Source: Aquibaculum arenosum | GTDB lineage: Bacteria > Pseudomonadota > Alphaproteobacteria > Kiloniellales > DSM-21159 | Assembly: GCF_029222965.1 (NCBI RefSeq) | Contig: NZ_JARHUD010000009.1 | Location: 1 to 64,000, forward strand | Length of the DNA stretch: 64,000 nucleotides | Direction: 5' to 3' | Shown here: positions 1 to 8,066 of the stretch, piece after piece | Numbering within the stretch: the stretch's first letter is position 1 | Layout of the letters: each line of letters begins with the position of its first letter | Notes under the pieces: model-generated | Seen by the model: the letters and a program-made list of their open reading frames with translations, nothing else | Database searches by the model: none | What the model was told of the DNA's origin: nothing | Program-made: the position numbers and the translations under genes

Positions 1-171
1 AAAGGGCGGACGGCCGCCCTTGGCGCCATCGCTATAACCCAGCGCTGCTATCAAGTCTGCCCGAAATATCTCGAAATCCACCACCGCTGCAAAGGCCTCG
101 AGCTGATCGCCAATGTCGCTCAGGCGCTGCAGCCGCTCCTCCACGTCAAACAATCCCGGAGCTTTCGCCAT
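1..171 (-). CDS. IS5-family transposase, N-terminal part (runs off window start)
   Basis: Only the first 57 codons lie in the window, read on the minus strand from an ATG at 169-171. The peptide begins MAKAPGLFDVEERLQRLSDI and continues with DQLEAFAAVVDFEIFRADL and a ...YSDGAKGGRPPF end. This is the N-terminal region (DUF772 type) of IS5-group transposases, in which the DDE catalytic core follows. The catalytic residues are outside the window, so activity cannot be judged. The family assignment is from recognition of this conserved N-terminus. Confidence 0.75.
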   Translation of the reverse strand, partial: MAKAPGLFDVEERLQRLSDIGDQLEAFAAVVDFEIFRADLIAALGYSDGAKGGRPPF

Positions 172-283
172 ACCTTGCCTCCCCGCGCGTCCACCAGCCC
201 AGTGAATCATAAACAGGCCAGCGCCGCGAGGTTAATAGAGGTGCCCAGATCGCTCTCCGGCGATTTCTTCAGCAGCCTGCTAG
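1..283 (-). mobile_element. End of an IS5-type insertion sequence (outer boundary uncertain)
   Basis: The transposase start codon at 171 is followed outward by about 180 non-coding bases. The IS end should lie within them. Two stretches could be terminal sequence: GAGGTTAATAGAGGTGCCC at 228-246 and ATTTCTTCAGCAGCCTGC at 263-280. With only one end visible, neither inverted repeats nor a target duplication can be confirmed, so the outer limit given here is a guess. Confidence 0.35.
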
Positions 284-352
284 CACGTGCAAGAGATCGG
301 CAGTCTCGCGTTACCGCGCTACTTAAGTCTACCGCTGGAACCACGCACTTAT

Positions 353-562
353 TCAGGCATGCACGCCGGCGTCGACCGCCTCAATGTACGCTATCACGGC
401 TGCTACCTTTCCCGCCTGGACGAGTTGCTTGGCGGTCTGTCCGTTGAAGCCGGGCAGCGGTTCGGAGCGGTACCAGTCATAGGCGCGTGACCGGGAGCCG
501 AAGCGCGGCTCTACCCGGTCCAGGATTTCATTCAACTCGCGCATGCCGTCTTGCGTCCTCAT
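353..562 (-). CDS. Orphan Xre/MbcA/ParS-type antitoxin toxin-binding domain protein (69 aa)
   Basis: The peptide contains ...SRAYDWYRSEPLPGFNGQTA and ends AVIAYIEAVDAGVHA. This matches the C-terminal toxin-binding domain (DUF2384) of Xre/MbcA/ParS antitoxins, with its conserved W, the L/F-N-G-x-T/P-x-x-L core and the 'I..ID.GV.A' tail. Full antitoxins usually carry an N-terminal helix-turn-helix and are about 130-150 residues; here that half is absent. The start lies 25 bases after the stop of the aminopeptidase P gene on the same strand. No good ribosome site is seen; an alternative ATG at 544 follows a GAGGA. No RES or other toxin gene follows, and the next element is the IS end. It is either a stand-alone short form or a remnant. 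Confidence 0.55.
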   Translation of the reverse strand: MRTQDGMRELNEILDRVEPRFGSRSRAYDWYRSEPLPGFNGQTAKQLVQAGKVAAVIAYIEAVDAGVHA

Positions 563-587
563 GCTGGTTCGGCGGTCGCAGCCCACC

Positions 588-2438
588 TCACCCCACCAAC
601 GGCGCCGTCGCCCCTTCCAGCCACCCGGCCGTCTCCGCATCCAGCAGCGGCGTGAGGCTCTCACGCACGCGGGCGTGGTAGGCATCGATCCAGGCGCGCT
701 CTGCTTCCGTCAGCAGGGCCGGGTCGATGAGGTGGCGGTCGAAGGGGGCGAGGGTGAGGGTTTCGAAGGCGTGCATCGGCCGCTCGCCGCCAGGCAGCGG
801 GTTGGCCTCGGTGACGGCCACCAGGTTCTCGATGCGGATGCCGTAGGCGTCGGTCTTGTAGTAGCCGGGCTCGTTGGAAAGGATCATGCCCGGGCGCAAC
901 GCTACGTTGTTCGGCATCTTGGAGATGCGCTGCGGCCCCTCATGGACCGAGAGGTAGCTGCCGACGCCGTGGCCGGTGCCGTGGTCGAAGTCCAGCCCCA
1001 CCTCCCAGAGCGGGCGGCGCGCCAGGATGTCGAGCTGGCTGCCGCTGGTGCCCACGGGAAAGCGGGCGCGGGCGAGGGCTACATGGCCTTTCAGGACGAG
1101 GGTGTAGCGCTCGCGCATCTCAGCCGAGGGTGTGCCGATGGCGATGGTGCGGGTCACGTCCGTGGTGCCGTCGAGGTACTGCCCGCCGCTGTCTACGAGA
1201 TAGAGCTCGCCCTGGCCCAGGGTGCGGTCGCTCTCTTCCGTGACGCGGTAATGAACGATGGCGCCGTTGGGGCCGGAGCCGGAAATGGTGTCGAAGGAGA
1301 GGTCGCGGAAGTGCTCCTGCTCGGCGCGCAGAGCGGCCAGCCGCTCCGTCGCCTGCATCTCGGTGACGGCGCCGCGTGCGGTCTCCGCCTCCAGCCAAGC
1401 CAGGAAGCGGGTGACGGCCAGGCCGTCGCGGCGGTGGGCGGCCCGGGTGCCCTCGAGCTCCACGGGGTTCTTGCAGGCCTTGGGCAGGGCGCAGGGGTCG
1501 GCGCCCTCGACAATCTGAGCCTCGCCGCCGCGCAGCCGGTCAAAGACCCAGGCGGCGGCGCTGTCGGGATCCACCAGGATGCGCCGCGCGCCCAGGCCGC
1601 CCAGGGCCTCGCCCAGTTCGCTGTGCCAGCGCAGCACCACCCGCGGGTCGAGTTCCGCCTGCAACACCTCGGGAAGCTTGCGCTGTTCGAGGAACCACTC
1701 GATGCGGCCTTCCGCGTTACCGGCAGGGGCCGGGGTGCCTTCCTCCTGCGGTGCCGCCTCGGGAGTGTAGACGATGGCGAAGGAGAGCGGCAGGGGCGTA
1801 CGGGGCACGTCGCTGCCACGCACGTTCAGCAGCCAAGCCAGGGAGTCGGGCTGGGTCAGCACGGCCGCCTCGGCGCCGGCCTCGCGCAGGTTGGCGACGA
1901 CATCGGCGTACTTCTCCGCCGTGCTGCGACCGGCAAAAGCCGGCGGGTGCAGCGTTATCTCTCCGATCGGCGGCTCCGGGCGGTCGGTCCAGACCGCATC
2001 CAGCGGGTTGTCGGGACAGGCGACCAGCAAGCCGCCGGCGCGCTCACAGGCCGTGGTCAGGCGGCGGACCTGGGTCTCGGTGTGCAGCCAGGGGTCGTAG
2101 CCAAGCTGCCGGCCCTCCAGATGCGCGCGCAGCCAGGCGGCGAGCGGTTGCTCCGAGACGTGGCGCATCTCGTAGAGTTCGGGATTGCACTGCTGCGCCG
2201 CCTGCAGCGTGTAGCGCCCGTCGACGAAGAGCGCGGCCCGATCCATCAGCACGGCGGCAAAGCCGGCCGAGCCTGTGAAGCCGGTGAGCCAGGAGAGGCG
2301 TTCGGCCGATGGCGGCACGTACTCCCCCTGAAACTCGTCCGCCCGCGGAACGAGAAAACCATCAAGGCCGCGGTTGCGCAGCTCGCCGCGCAGGGCCGTC
2401 AGTCGGATCGCCTGTGTCGTGTGATCTGTCATGGGCAA
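588..2438 (-). CDS. Xaa-Pro aminopeptidase (aminopeptidase P family, M24B)
   Basis: This 616-residue cytosolic metalloprotease is predicted to release N-terminal residues preceding proline. The first ~300 residues form two creatinase-N-type domains (LNVRGSDVPRTPLP resembles the substrate-side segment). The C-terminal pita-bread domain carries the dinuclear metal site. Its ligands are the two Asp in YLVDSGGQYLDGTTDVTRT, the His in GTGHGVGSYLSVHEGP, the Glu in LSNEPGYYK and the Glu in RIENLVAV. A C-terminal extension of ~60 residues is typical of the long (~600 aa) form found in alphaproteobacteria and eukaryotes. It is followed on the same strand by the antitoxin-like ORF and is divergent from the DUF1127 gene. 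No truncation is seen. Confidence 0.93.
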   Translation of the reverse strand: MPMTDHTTQAIRLTALRGELRNRGLDGFLVPRADEFQGEYVPPSAERLSWLTGFTGSAGFAAVLMDRAALFVDGRYTLQAAQQCNPELYEMRHVSEQPLAAWLRAHLEGRQLGYDPWLHTETQVRRLTTACERAGGLLVACPDNPLDAVWTDRPEPPIGEITLHPPAFAGRSTAEKYADVVANLREAGAEAAVLTQPDSLAWLLNVRGSDVPRTPLPLSFAIVYTPEAAPQEEGTPAPAGNAEGRIEWFLEQRKLPEVLQAELDPRVVLRWHSELGEALGGLGARRILVDPDSAAAWVFDRLRGGEAQIVEGADPCALPKACKNPVELEGTRAAHRRDGLAVTRFLAWLEAETARGAVTEMQATERLAALRAEQEHFRDLSFDTISGSGPNGAIVHYRVTEESDRTLGQGELYLVDSGGQYLDGTTDVTRTIAIGTPSAEMRERYTLVLKGHVALARARFPVGTSGSQLDILARRPLWEVGLDFDHGTGHGVGSYLSVHEGPQRISKMPNNVALRPGMILSNEPGYYKTDAYGIRIENLVAVTEANPLPGGERPMHAFETLTLAPFDRHLIDPALLTEAERAWIDAYHARVRESLTPLLDAETAGWLEGATAPLVG

Positions 2439-2659
2439 AAGCTAGTGCAGATGGCGGTGCGATGGAAGCATCGCCGGGGCCTGTCAGGCAGGAAAATCGC
2501 GTGTACGCATGCCATGCTGCGCCCGCAATGCTGCGGTGCAATAAAGCCGCTCGAATGCAGGGCTGAAGAGGCCTAGATCATGGGCGAACCCCAGGGGCGA
2601 GGAAACATACCGCCCATAACCGGCCCCTCCGCCGGATGCTTGACGAAAGGCACGAGACG

Positions 2660-3313
2660 ATGACCCGGATGACCGAAAAGGAATTGGCGGCGTTGGAAAC
2701 CGCCAAACAGACTCCCTACCAATTCTCCAACCTGACCACGCGGCAGCTCGAAGGCGTGATGCGCGAGGCCGAAGTCCTGCGCGCGAAGGCTGTCTCCGCC
2801 ATGATCACCAGCGCAGCGAGCTGGGTCGGGCGGCAGCTCGGTCTTGCCGGACGCTCCGAGGCGGCCAAGAAGCAGAAGCTCTATCGCGAGACGGTGAAGG
2901 AGCTCTCCAAGCTGGACATCCGCGAACTGGCTGATATCGGCATCGGTGTCGGCGAAGTTCAGGCTGCAGCGCGCAAGGCCGTGGGCCTGCCGGAATCGGC
3001 CGAGCCCGGCCCCATGACCCGTCTGCGCCAGCGACTGTCTGAGTTGGGTGTGCGCCGCCGCACCGCACGCGAACTGGCGACCCTCGACCGGCGCATGCTG
3101 GCCGACATTGGCATCGAGCCGGGCGATATCGAGGCCTACCTGCGCGGTGAAATGTCCGCCGAGGTCACGAAGCGCCAGCCGCAGCCGCTGAACGCCCCGG
3201 CGGTTGCTGCCGACATCATGTTCCAGCCGCGCGCCGCCAACCGCAACCAGATGACCTGGACCGGCACCCCGGAAGCGGCGAACACAGTCGAAGAACCCGC
3301 CCGCGCCGCCTGA
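2660..3313 (+). CDS. Protein with two DUF1127-like (YjiS-type) segments
   Basis: This is a 217-residue soluble protein with two copies of a DUF1127-like helical motif: TVKELSKLDIRELADIGIG in the middle and TARELATLDRRMLADIGIEP about 55 residues later. Each has the hallmark L-x-x-L-D-x-R-x-L-x-D-I-G-I. The N-terminal third (FSNLTTRQLEGVMREAEVLRAKAV) is charged and amphipathic. The C-terminus is Ala/Pro-rich and looks disordered. The start ATG is chosen because AAAGG lies 10 bases upstream; an earlier ATG at 2636 has no comparable site. Small single-domain DUF1127 proteins act in RNA turnover and phosphate or stress responses in some alphaproteobacteria; the function of this duplicated form is unknown. 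A GC-rich hairpin follows the stop. Confidence 0.8.
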   Translation: MTRMTEKELAALETAKQTPYQFSNLTTRQLEGVMREAEVLRAKAVSAMITSAASWVGRQLGLAGRSEAAKKQKLYRETVKELSKLDIRELADIGIGVGEVQAAARKAVGLPESAEPGPMTRLRQRLSELGVRRRTARELATLDRRMLADIGIEPGDIEAYLRGEMSAEVTKRQPQPLNAPAVAADIMFQPRAANRNQMTWTGTPEAANTVEEPARAA

Positions 3314-3327
3314 GGCAGTTAGTGAAG

Positions 3328-3353
3328 CGGCCCGCCTTAGTGCCGGCGGGCCG
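3328..3353 (+). terminator. GC-rich stem-loop after the DUF1127 gene
   Basis: CGGCCCGCC pairs perfectly with GGCGGGCCG across an 8-base loop, 14 bases after the stop codon. No T-run follows, so it may stabilise the 3' end or act as a weak terminator. Confidence 0.45.
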
Positions 3354-3506
3354 ATCCGCTGCTCCCTGCCTAAGCTGCCTGATTGACCGCCCTGCCGACC
3401 CGCATGCCGCATGGCTGGCATGTCGGCCGGCAGGGTGAGCTTTGCTGCATCGCACGCTAAAGTCGCGCCGCGGCAGAAGTGTTAAGCAGGGGACAAGAGG
3501 CGGCGG

Positions 3507-4403
3507 GTGACGGCAGCGGAAATAGAACGGCAAAGAACGATCGGGGTCGGCTTCGGGCTGGCCACGTTCATTTTCTGGGGCCTGGCACCGATCTATTTCC
3601 GCCAGGTCGCCTGGGTCGACCCTTATGAGCTGCTGGCCCACCGCGTGGTCTGGTCAGCGCTGGTGCTGGCGCCGCTGGTTATCCTGGCCAATGAAATGGG
3701 CAAGGTGCGCCAGGCCCTGCGCGACGGGCGCACGCTGCTGGCCCTTGCCGGCTCAACTCTGCTCATCTCCCTCAACTGGTTGATCTTCATCATCGCGATC
3801 GTCAGCGATCGGTTGCTGGAAGTCAGCCTGGGCTATTATCTCAACCCCCTGATCAACGTGCTGCTGGGGCTGGTCTTCCTGCGCGAGCGGATGGGCCGCC
3901 TGCGCTGGCTGGGCGTGGCCCTGGGGGCAATCGGCGTGGCCAATCTCGCGCTCAGGCACGAGGGCTTTCCCTGGATCTCGATCAGCCTGGCGCTCTGCTT
4001 CGGCTTCTACGGCCTGATCCGCAAACAGACGGCGCTGGGCGCGCGCGACGGCCTCTTCCTGGAAACCATCCTGCTGTTGCCGCTGGCGCTGGCCTTCCTG
4101 CTCTGGATGAACGCTCAGGGAACGGGGGCCTTTCTGTCTGCGGCGGCTCCGGGCAGCGATCTCATGCTCATGGCGTCAGGGGTGGTGACCGCCGTGCCGC
4201 TGCTCTGGTTCGCGGCGGCGGCGCGTCGTCTGGAACTGGCGACCATCGGTGTGATGCAGTATATCGCGCCGACACTGCAGTTCTTTCTGGCCGTCCTGGT
4301 CTATGGCGAGGCTTTCACCTCTGTGCATGCCGTCACTTTCGTTTTCATCTGGGTCGGGGTCGTCTGCTTCATCGTCGGTTCGCTGATGGAGCGGAGGGCG
4401 TGA
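3507..4403 (+). CDS. rarD: RarD-like EamA-family permease, copy 1
   Basis: This 298-residue inner-membrane protein has about ten hydrophobic segments of the drug/metabolite (EamA) superfamily. RarD landmarks are FIFWGLAPIYF near the N-terminus, ELLAHRVVWSA, SLNWLIFIIAI, LGYYLNPLINVLLG and MQYIAPTLQFFLA. Family members export small metabolites, and the E. coli relative was named from chloramphenicol sensitivity; the substrate here is unknown. The start is a GTG preceded by an AGAGG-like site. Its stop overlaps the start of a close paralogue, so the two are almost certainly co-transcribed and translationally coupled. Confidence 0.9.
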   Translation: MTAAEIERQRTIGVGFGLATFIFWGLAPIYFRQVAWVDPYELLAHRVVWSALVLAPLVILANEMGKVRQALRDGRTLLALAGSTLLISLNWLIFIIAIVSDRLLEVSLGYYLNPLINVLLGLVFLRERMGRLRWLGVALGAIGVANLALRHEGFPWISISLALCFGFYGLIRKQTALGARDGLFLETILLLPLALAFLLWMNAQGTGAFLSAAAPGSDLMLMASGVVTAVPLLWFAAAARRLELATIGVMQYIAPTLQFFLAVLVYGEAFTSVHAVTFVFIWVGVVCFIVGSLMERRA

Positions 4404-5323
4404 GCGCCGCAGAACTCTCGGCCCAGCGCAATCGCAGCATCGGCCTCGCCCTCGGGCTGGCCGCCTTCCTCTCCTGGGGTCTCTTTCCGCTCTATTTTCG
4501 CGCTGTGGAGGCGGTGGAAGTCCTGGAATTGCTGGCGCACCGCATCGTCTGGTCTGCCGTGTTCCTGGCGCCACTCGTGATCTACGCCAAGGGCTACGGG
4601 CCGATCCGTGCCGCCTTGCGGCAGCGGCGCACGGTGCTCCTGCTGAGCGGCTCCACGATCCTGATTACGCTCAACTGGCTGATCTTCATCATCGCCATCG
4701 TCACCGAGCGCCTGCTGGAAGCCAGCCTAGGATATTATCTCAACCCGCTGGTCAGCGTGCTGCTCGGCATGGTCTTTCTCGGGGAGCGCCTGGGGCGCCT
4801 GCGCTGGATCGGCATCGCCATCGCGGCGGTGGGCGTGGTGAACCTGGCGGCGCAGAACGACGGCTTTCCCTGGATCTCCTTGGGACTGGCGCTCTGCTTC
4901 GGCTTCTACGGCCTGCTGCGCAAGCAGATGGCCCTGGGCGCGCGCGACGGCCTCTTCCTGGAGACGCTGCTGCTCTTCCTGCCCGCACTGCTTTACCTGA
5001 TCTGGGTGCAGGTCCAGGGCCAGAGCCTCTTTCTCTCAGGATATTCCCTGCGGCTCGACCTGTTGCTGTTGGCAGCGGGCGCGGTGACGGCCTTGCCGCT
5101 CATGTGGTTTGCCGGTGCGGCCCGGCGGCTGGAACTGGGCACGGTCGGCATCATGCAGTACATCACCCCGACCATGCAGTTCCTGCTCGCCGTTTTGGCT
5201 TTCGGCGAGGCCTTCACCCAGGCGCATGCCATCACCTTCGCCTGCATTTGGCTGGGCGTCGGCTTCTTCACCACGGGGTCACTGCTGGAGGGCCGCCGGG
5301 TGGCTCCGGCAAAGGCCGGGTAG
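4400..5323 (+). CDS. rarD: RarD-like EamA-family permease, copy 2
   Basis: This 307-residue paralogue follows the preceding permease with a 4-base GTGA overlap. Shared blocks include LNWLIFIIAIV, LGYYLNPLVSVLLG, FPWISLGLALCFGFYGLLRK and GARDGLFLETLLL, pointing to a local gene duplication. It has ten predicted membrane segments. Both copies keep the full-length ~300-residue RarD architecture, so neither is obviously decaying. They may form a heterodimer or have divergent substrates; this is inference from coupling only. The downstream neighbour pyk is convergent, with only 17 bases between the two stops. Confidence 0.9.
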   Translation: MSAAELSAQRNRSIGLALGLAAFLSWGLFPLYFRAVEAVEVLELLAHRIVWSAVFLAPLVIYAKGYGPIRAALRQRRTVLLLSGSTILITLNWLIFIIAIVTERLLEASLGYYLNPLVSVLLGMVFLGERLGRLRWIGIAIAAVGVVNLAAQNDGFPWISLGLALCFGFYGLLRKQMALGARDGLFLETLLLFLPALLYLIWVQVQGQSLFLSGYSLRLDLLLLAAGAVTALPLMWFAGAARRLELGTVGIMQYITPTMQFLLAVLAFGEAFTQAHAITFACIWLGVGFFTTGSLLEGRRVAPAKAG

Positions 5324-5340
5324 ATCGATTTGCGCTAGCT

Positions 5341-6756
5341 TCACTCCACCCAGGCGATGCGCAGCACGTTGGTGGCGCCGGGGGTGCCGAAGGGCACCCC
5401 GGCGGTGATCACCAGCTTGGAGCCAGCCTCCGCGAAGCCTTCGCGCCGGGCGATGGAGGCCGCCTTTTCCACCATCTCCGGGAAGGAGGAGATGTCGGCA
5501 GTGTGCACCGCATGCGCGCCCCAGAGCAGCACCAAGCGCCGGGCTGTCTTGCGCTGCGCCGTCAACAGCAGGATGGGGGCGGTGGGGCGGCGCCTGGCCG
5601 CGCGCAGGGCAGTGGAGCCGCTGGTGGTGTAGGTGACGATCGCCGCCGCCGAAATGGTCATCGCCACTTGGGCCGCGGCCTCGGAAATGGCGTCGGCGGC
5701 GTTGGGCTCCGGCTCGGGGTGCAGGGCCTCGACGATGGCGCGATAGGAGCGGTCGCGTTCGGTTCGCTCGATGATGCGGCACATCATGGCAACCGCTTCC
5801 ACCGGATAGTCGCCTGCGGCCGACTCGGCGGAGAGCATCACCGCATCGGCCCCGTCGTAGATGGCGGTGGCCACATCGGAGGCTTCGGCGCGGGTCGGTG
5901 CCGGGGCATGGACCATGGAATCCAGCATTTGGGTCGCCACGACCACCGGCTTGCCGGCCAGGCGGCAGGCCCGGATGATGTCCTTCTGGATCCCGGGCAC
6001 CTCTTCGGGGGCCATCTCGACCCCCAGGTCACCGCGCGCGACCATGGCGCCGTCGGCCAGTTCCAGCAGCTGTTCGAGGCAATCCACGGCGGCAGGCTTT
6101 TCCACCTTGATCATGATGGCGGCCCGGCCGGCCACGAGCTTGCGCAGCTCGGCCACGTCCTCGGGGCGCTGCACGAAGGAGAGTGCCACCCAGTCAACGC
6201 CCATCTCCAGCCCAAAGGCGAGGTCGTCGCGGTCCTTAGGCGTCAGTGGCGAGATCGGCAGCACCACCGAGGGGACGTTGACGCCCTTGCGCTCGCCCAG
6301 GATGCCTCCCACGACGACCCGGGTCTTGGCGTGATCCGCTGCGGCCTCGATGACTTCCAGATAGAGGCGGCCATCGTCGAGCAGAATGGTGGCGCCTTCC
6401 TGCAGGGCGGCAAAGATCTCAGGGTGGGGCAGGGGGGCCCGTTCGGCCGTGCCGGGCGTCTCATCCAGATCGAGCCGGAAGTGGCTGTCCTTTTCGAGCG
6501 TGACCTTTCCGCCCTCAAGACGACCGACGCGCAGCTTGGGGCCTTGCAGGTCCTGCAGGATGGAAATCGGCCGCCCGCTGTCGCGCTCGAGCGCGCGCAG
6601 CGTGTTGAAGTTTCGCCGGTGGTCTTCCTGGGTGCCGTGGCTGAAGTTGAGCCGGAAGACATCGGCACCGGCCTCGAAGAGCCGGCGAATTGCTTCGGGA
6701 TCGCTGCTCGCCGGCCCAAGGGTGGCGACGATCTTGGCGTTTCGTGCGCGTCTCAT
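5341..6756 (-). CDS. pyk: Pyruvate kinase
   Basis: This 471-residue glycolytic enzyme converts PEP and ADP to pyruvate and ATP in the cytosol. The N-terminus RNAKIVATLGPAS, the substrate/K+ segment FRLNFSHG, the catalytic signature IMIKVEKPAAVDCLEQLL and MVARGDLGVE are all present, as is the C-terminal regulatory domain (VTYTTSGSTALRAARRRPTAPI). Length is normal. It lies 29 bases downstream of glycerate 2-kinase on the same strand. An MFS carrier, glycerate kinase and pyruvate kinase set resembles the tartrate-utilisation (ttuD-ttuE) arrangement, in which glycerate enters lower glycolysis at 2-phosphoglycerate. A second pyk elsewhere in the genome is likely but not visible here. Confidence 0.95.
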   Translation of the reverse strand: MRRARNAKIVATLGPASSDPEAIRRLFEAGADVFRLNFSHGTQEDHRRNFNTLRALERDSGRPISILQDLQGPKLRVGRLEGGKVTLEKDSHFRLDLDETPGTAERAPLPHPEIFAALQEGATILLDDGRLYLEVIEAAADHAKTRVVVGGILGERKGVNVPSVVLPISPLTPKDRDDLAFGLEMGVDWVALSFVQRPEDVAELRKLVAGRAAIMIKVEKPAAVDCLEQLLELADGAMVARGDLGVEMAPEEVPGIQKDIIRACRLAGKPVVVATQMLDSMVHAPAPTRAEASDVATAIYDGADAVMLSAESAAGDYPVEAVAMMCRIIERTERDRSYRAIVEALHPEPEPNAADAISEAAAQVAMTISAAAIVTYTTSGSTALRAARRRPTAPILLLTAQRKTARRLVLLWGAHAVHTADISSFPEMVEKAASIARREGFAEAGSKLVITAGVPFGTPGATNVLRIAWVE

Positions 6757-6785
6757 GCAGGAGCCCCGGAATGTTGTGTTGTAGG

Positions 6786-8066
6786 CTATAACACTAGAAT
6801 AGCCCTGAAATCATTGACATTGGTGAGTGTCGGTCCAGTGACAAGCAGGTCGTCGAGCGCGGCGAAGAGGCTGTAAGCGTCATTGCCGGCCAGCGCCTGC
6901 TTGGCCGAAAGGCCTTTCGCTTCGGCCCGGGCCAGGCTGTCGGGCGTGATGAAGGCGCCCGCATTATCCTCGCTGCCATCGATCCCGTCGGTGTCGCAGG
7001 CCAGGGCAAAGATCCCCGGCAGGCCCTCGAGCGCCAGGGCCAGGCTGAGCTGGAACTCGCTGTTGCGGCCGCCCCGTCCCTGGCCGCGCCCCTTGCCGCT
7101 GAGGGTCACTGTCGTCTCACCGCCGGACAGCAGCAGGCAGGGCGGTGGCGCGGGCTGGTGGTGCAGGCGAACCTGTCGCGCGATACCGCCGAACACCTTG
7201 GCCACGTCGCGGGCCTCGCCCTCGATGGCGTCGCCGAAGATGAGCGGCGTGATTCCCGCCTCGCGAGCAGCATCCGCTGCGGCCTCCAGCATGTCCTGCG
7301 GCCGGGCGATCAGCCGGAAGTCGCTTTTCGCCAGGCGCGGATCACCCGCTTTCGGCGTCTCCTCCTTGGCGTCGGCGAGATGGCGTGCGACCGAGGCCGG
7401 CGGCTCGATCCCATACTTTTCCAGAACCGCCCGCGCATCGGCAAAGCTGGTGGGGTCGGGCACCGTGGGGCCGGAGGCGATGACCTCCGGTCCGTCGCCC
7501 GGCACGTCCGAGATCGCCAGCGTCACCACCCGCGCCGGTGCGGCTGCCGCAGCCAATCGCCCGCCCTTGATGGCCGAAAGGTGTTTGCGCAGGCAGTTCA
7601 TCTCGCCGATGGCGGCGCCCGAGGCCAGGAGCGCGCGGTTGACCGCCTGCTTGTCCTCCAGTGTCAGGCCCTCGGCCGGCAGCGCCAGCAGCGCGGAGCC
7701 GCCGCCGCTGATGAGGCAGAGCAGAAGATCGTCGGGGCCGAGGCTGCGTGCCAGGTCCAGCATGCGCTGCGCCGCTTCGCGCCCGGCGGCATCCGGAACG
7801 GGGTGGGAGGCTTCCACCACCTCGATCCGCTCGGTGGGAACGGCATGGCCGTAGCGGGTGACCACCAGACCCTCCAGCGGTCCGTCCCAGGCTTGCTCCA
7901 CGGCGCGGGCCATGGAACCGGCCGCCTTGCCGGCGCCCACCACCACACAGCGCCCGCGCGGCCGCTCCGGTAAAGCTGGGCCCACGATCTGTGCCGGGTC
8001 CACGGCCGCCAGACCGGCTTCATAGACCCGGCGCAGGAAGACCGGTGCGTTCTCGGCATCTATCAT
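6786..8066 (-). CDS. ttuD: Glycerate 2-kinase (MOFRL/DUF4147 family)
   Basis: This 426-residue enzyme of the TtuD/GlxK family was long annotated as hydroxypyruvate reductase but phosphorylates D-glycerate to 2-phosphoglycerate. The N-terminal DUF4147 domain shows CVVVGAGKAAGSMARAVEQ, the conserved LLCLISGGGSALL loop and LRKHLSAIKGGRLA. The C-terminal MOFRL domain has LLLSGGETTVTL, GRGGRNSEFQLSLAL and DTDGIDGSEDNAGA, ending in TNVNDFRAILV. The ATG overlaps the stop of the upstream MFS gene (ATGA), so translation is coupled. With pyk downstream it forms a catabolic route from imported glycerate or tartronate-type acids to pyruvate (enolase being elsewhere). Confidence 0.9.
   Translation of the reverse strand: MIDAENAPVFLRRVYEAGLAAVDPAQIVGPALPERPRGRCVVVGAGKAAGSMARAVEQAWDGPLEGLVVTRYGHAVPTERIEVVEASHPVPDAAGREAAQRMLDLARSLGPDDLLLCLISGGGSALLALPAEGLTLEDKQAVNRALLASGAAIGEMNCLRKHLSAIKGGRLAAAAAPARVVTLAISDVPGDGPEVIASGPTVPDPTSFADARAVLEKYGIEPPASVARHLADAKEETPKAGDPRLAKSDFRLIARPQDMLEAAADAAREAGITPLIFGDAIEGEARDVAKVFGGIARQVRLHHQPAPPPCLLLSGGETTVTLSGKGRGQGRGGRNSEFQLSLALALEGLPGIFALACDTDGIDGSEDNAGAFITPDSLARAEAKGLSAKQALAGNDAYSLFAALDDLLVTGPTLTNVNDFRAILVL

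Noticed and set aside
543-2576. Long open frame (over 670 codons) on the plus strand opposite aminopeptidase P
   Set aside because: It is antisense to a clearly recognised gene, has no recognisable family features, and such mirror frames are common in GC-rich DNA.
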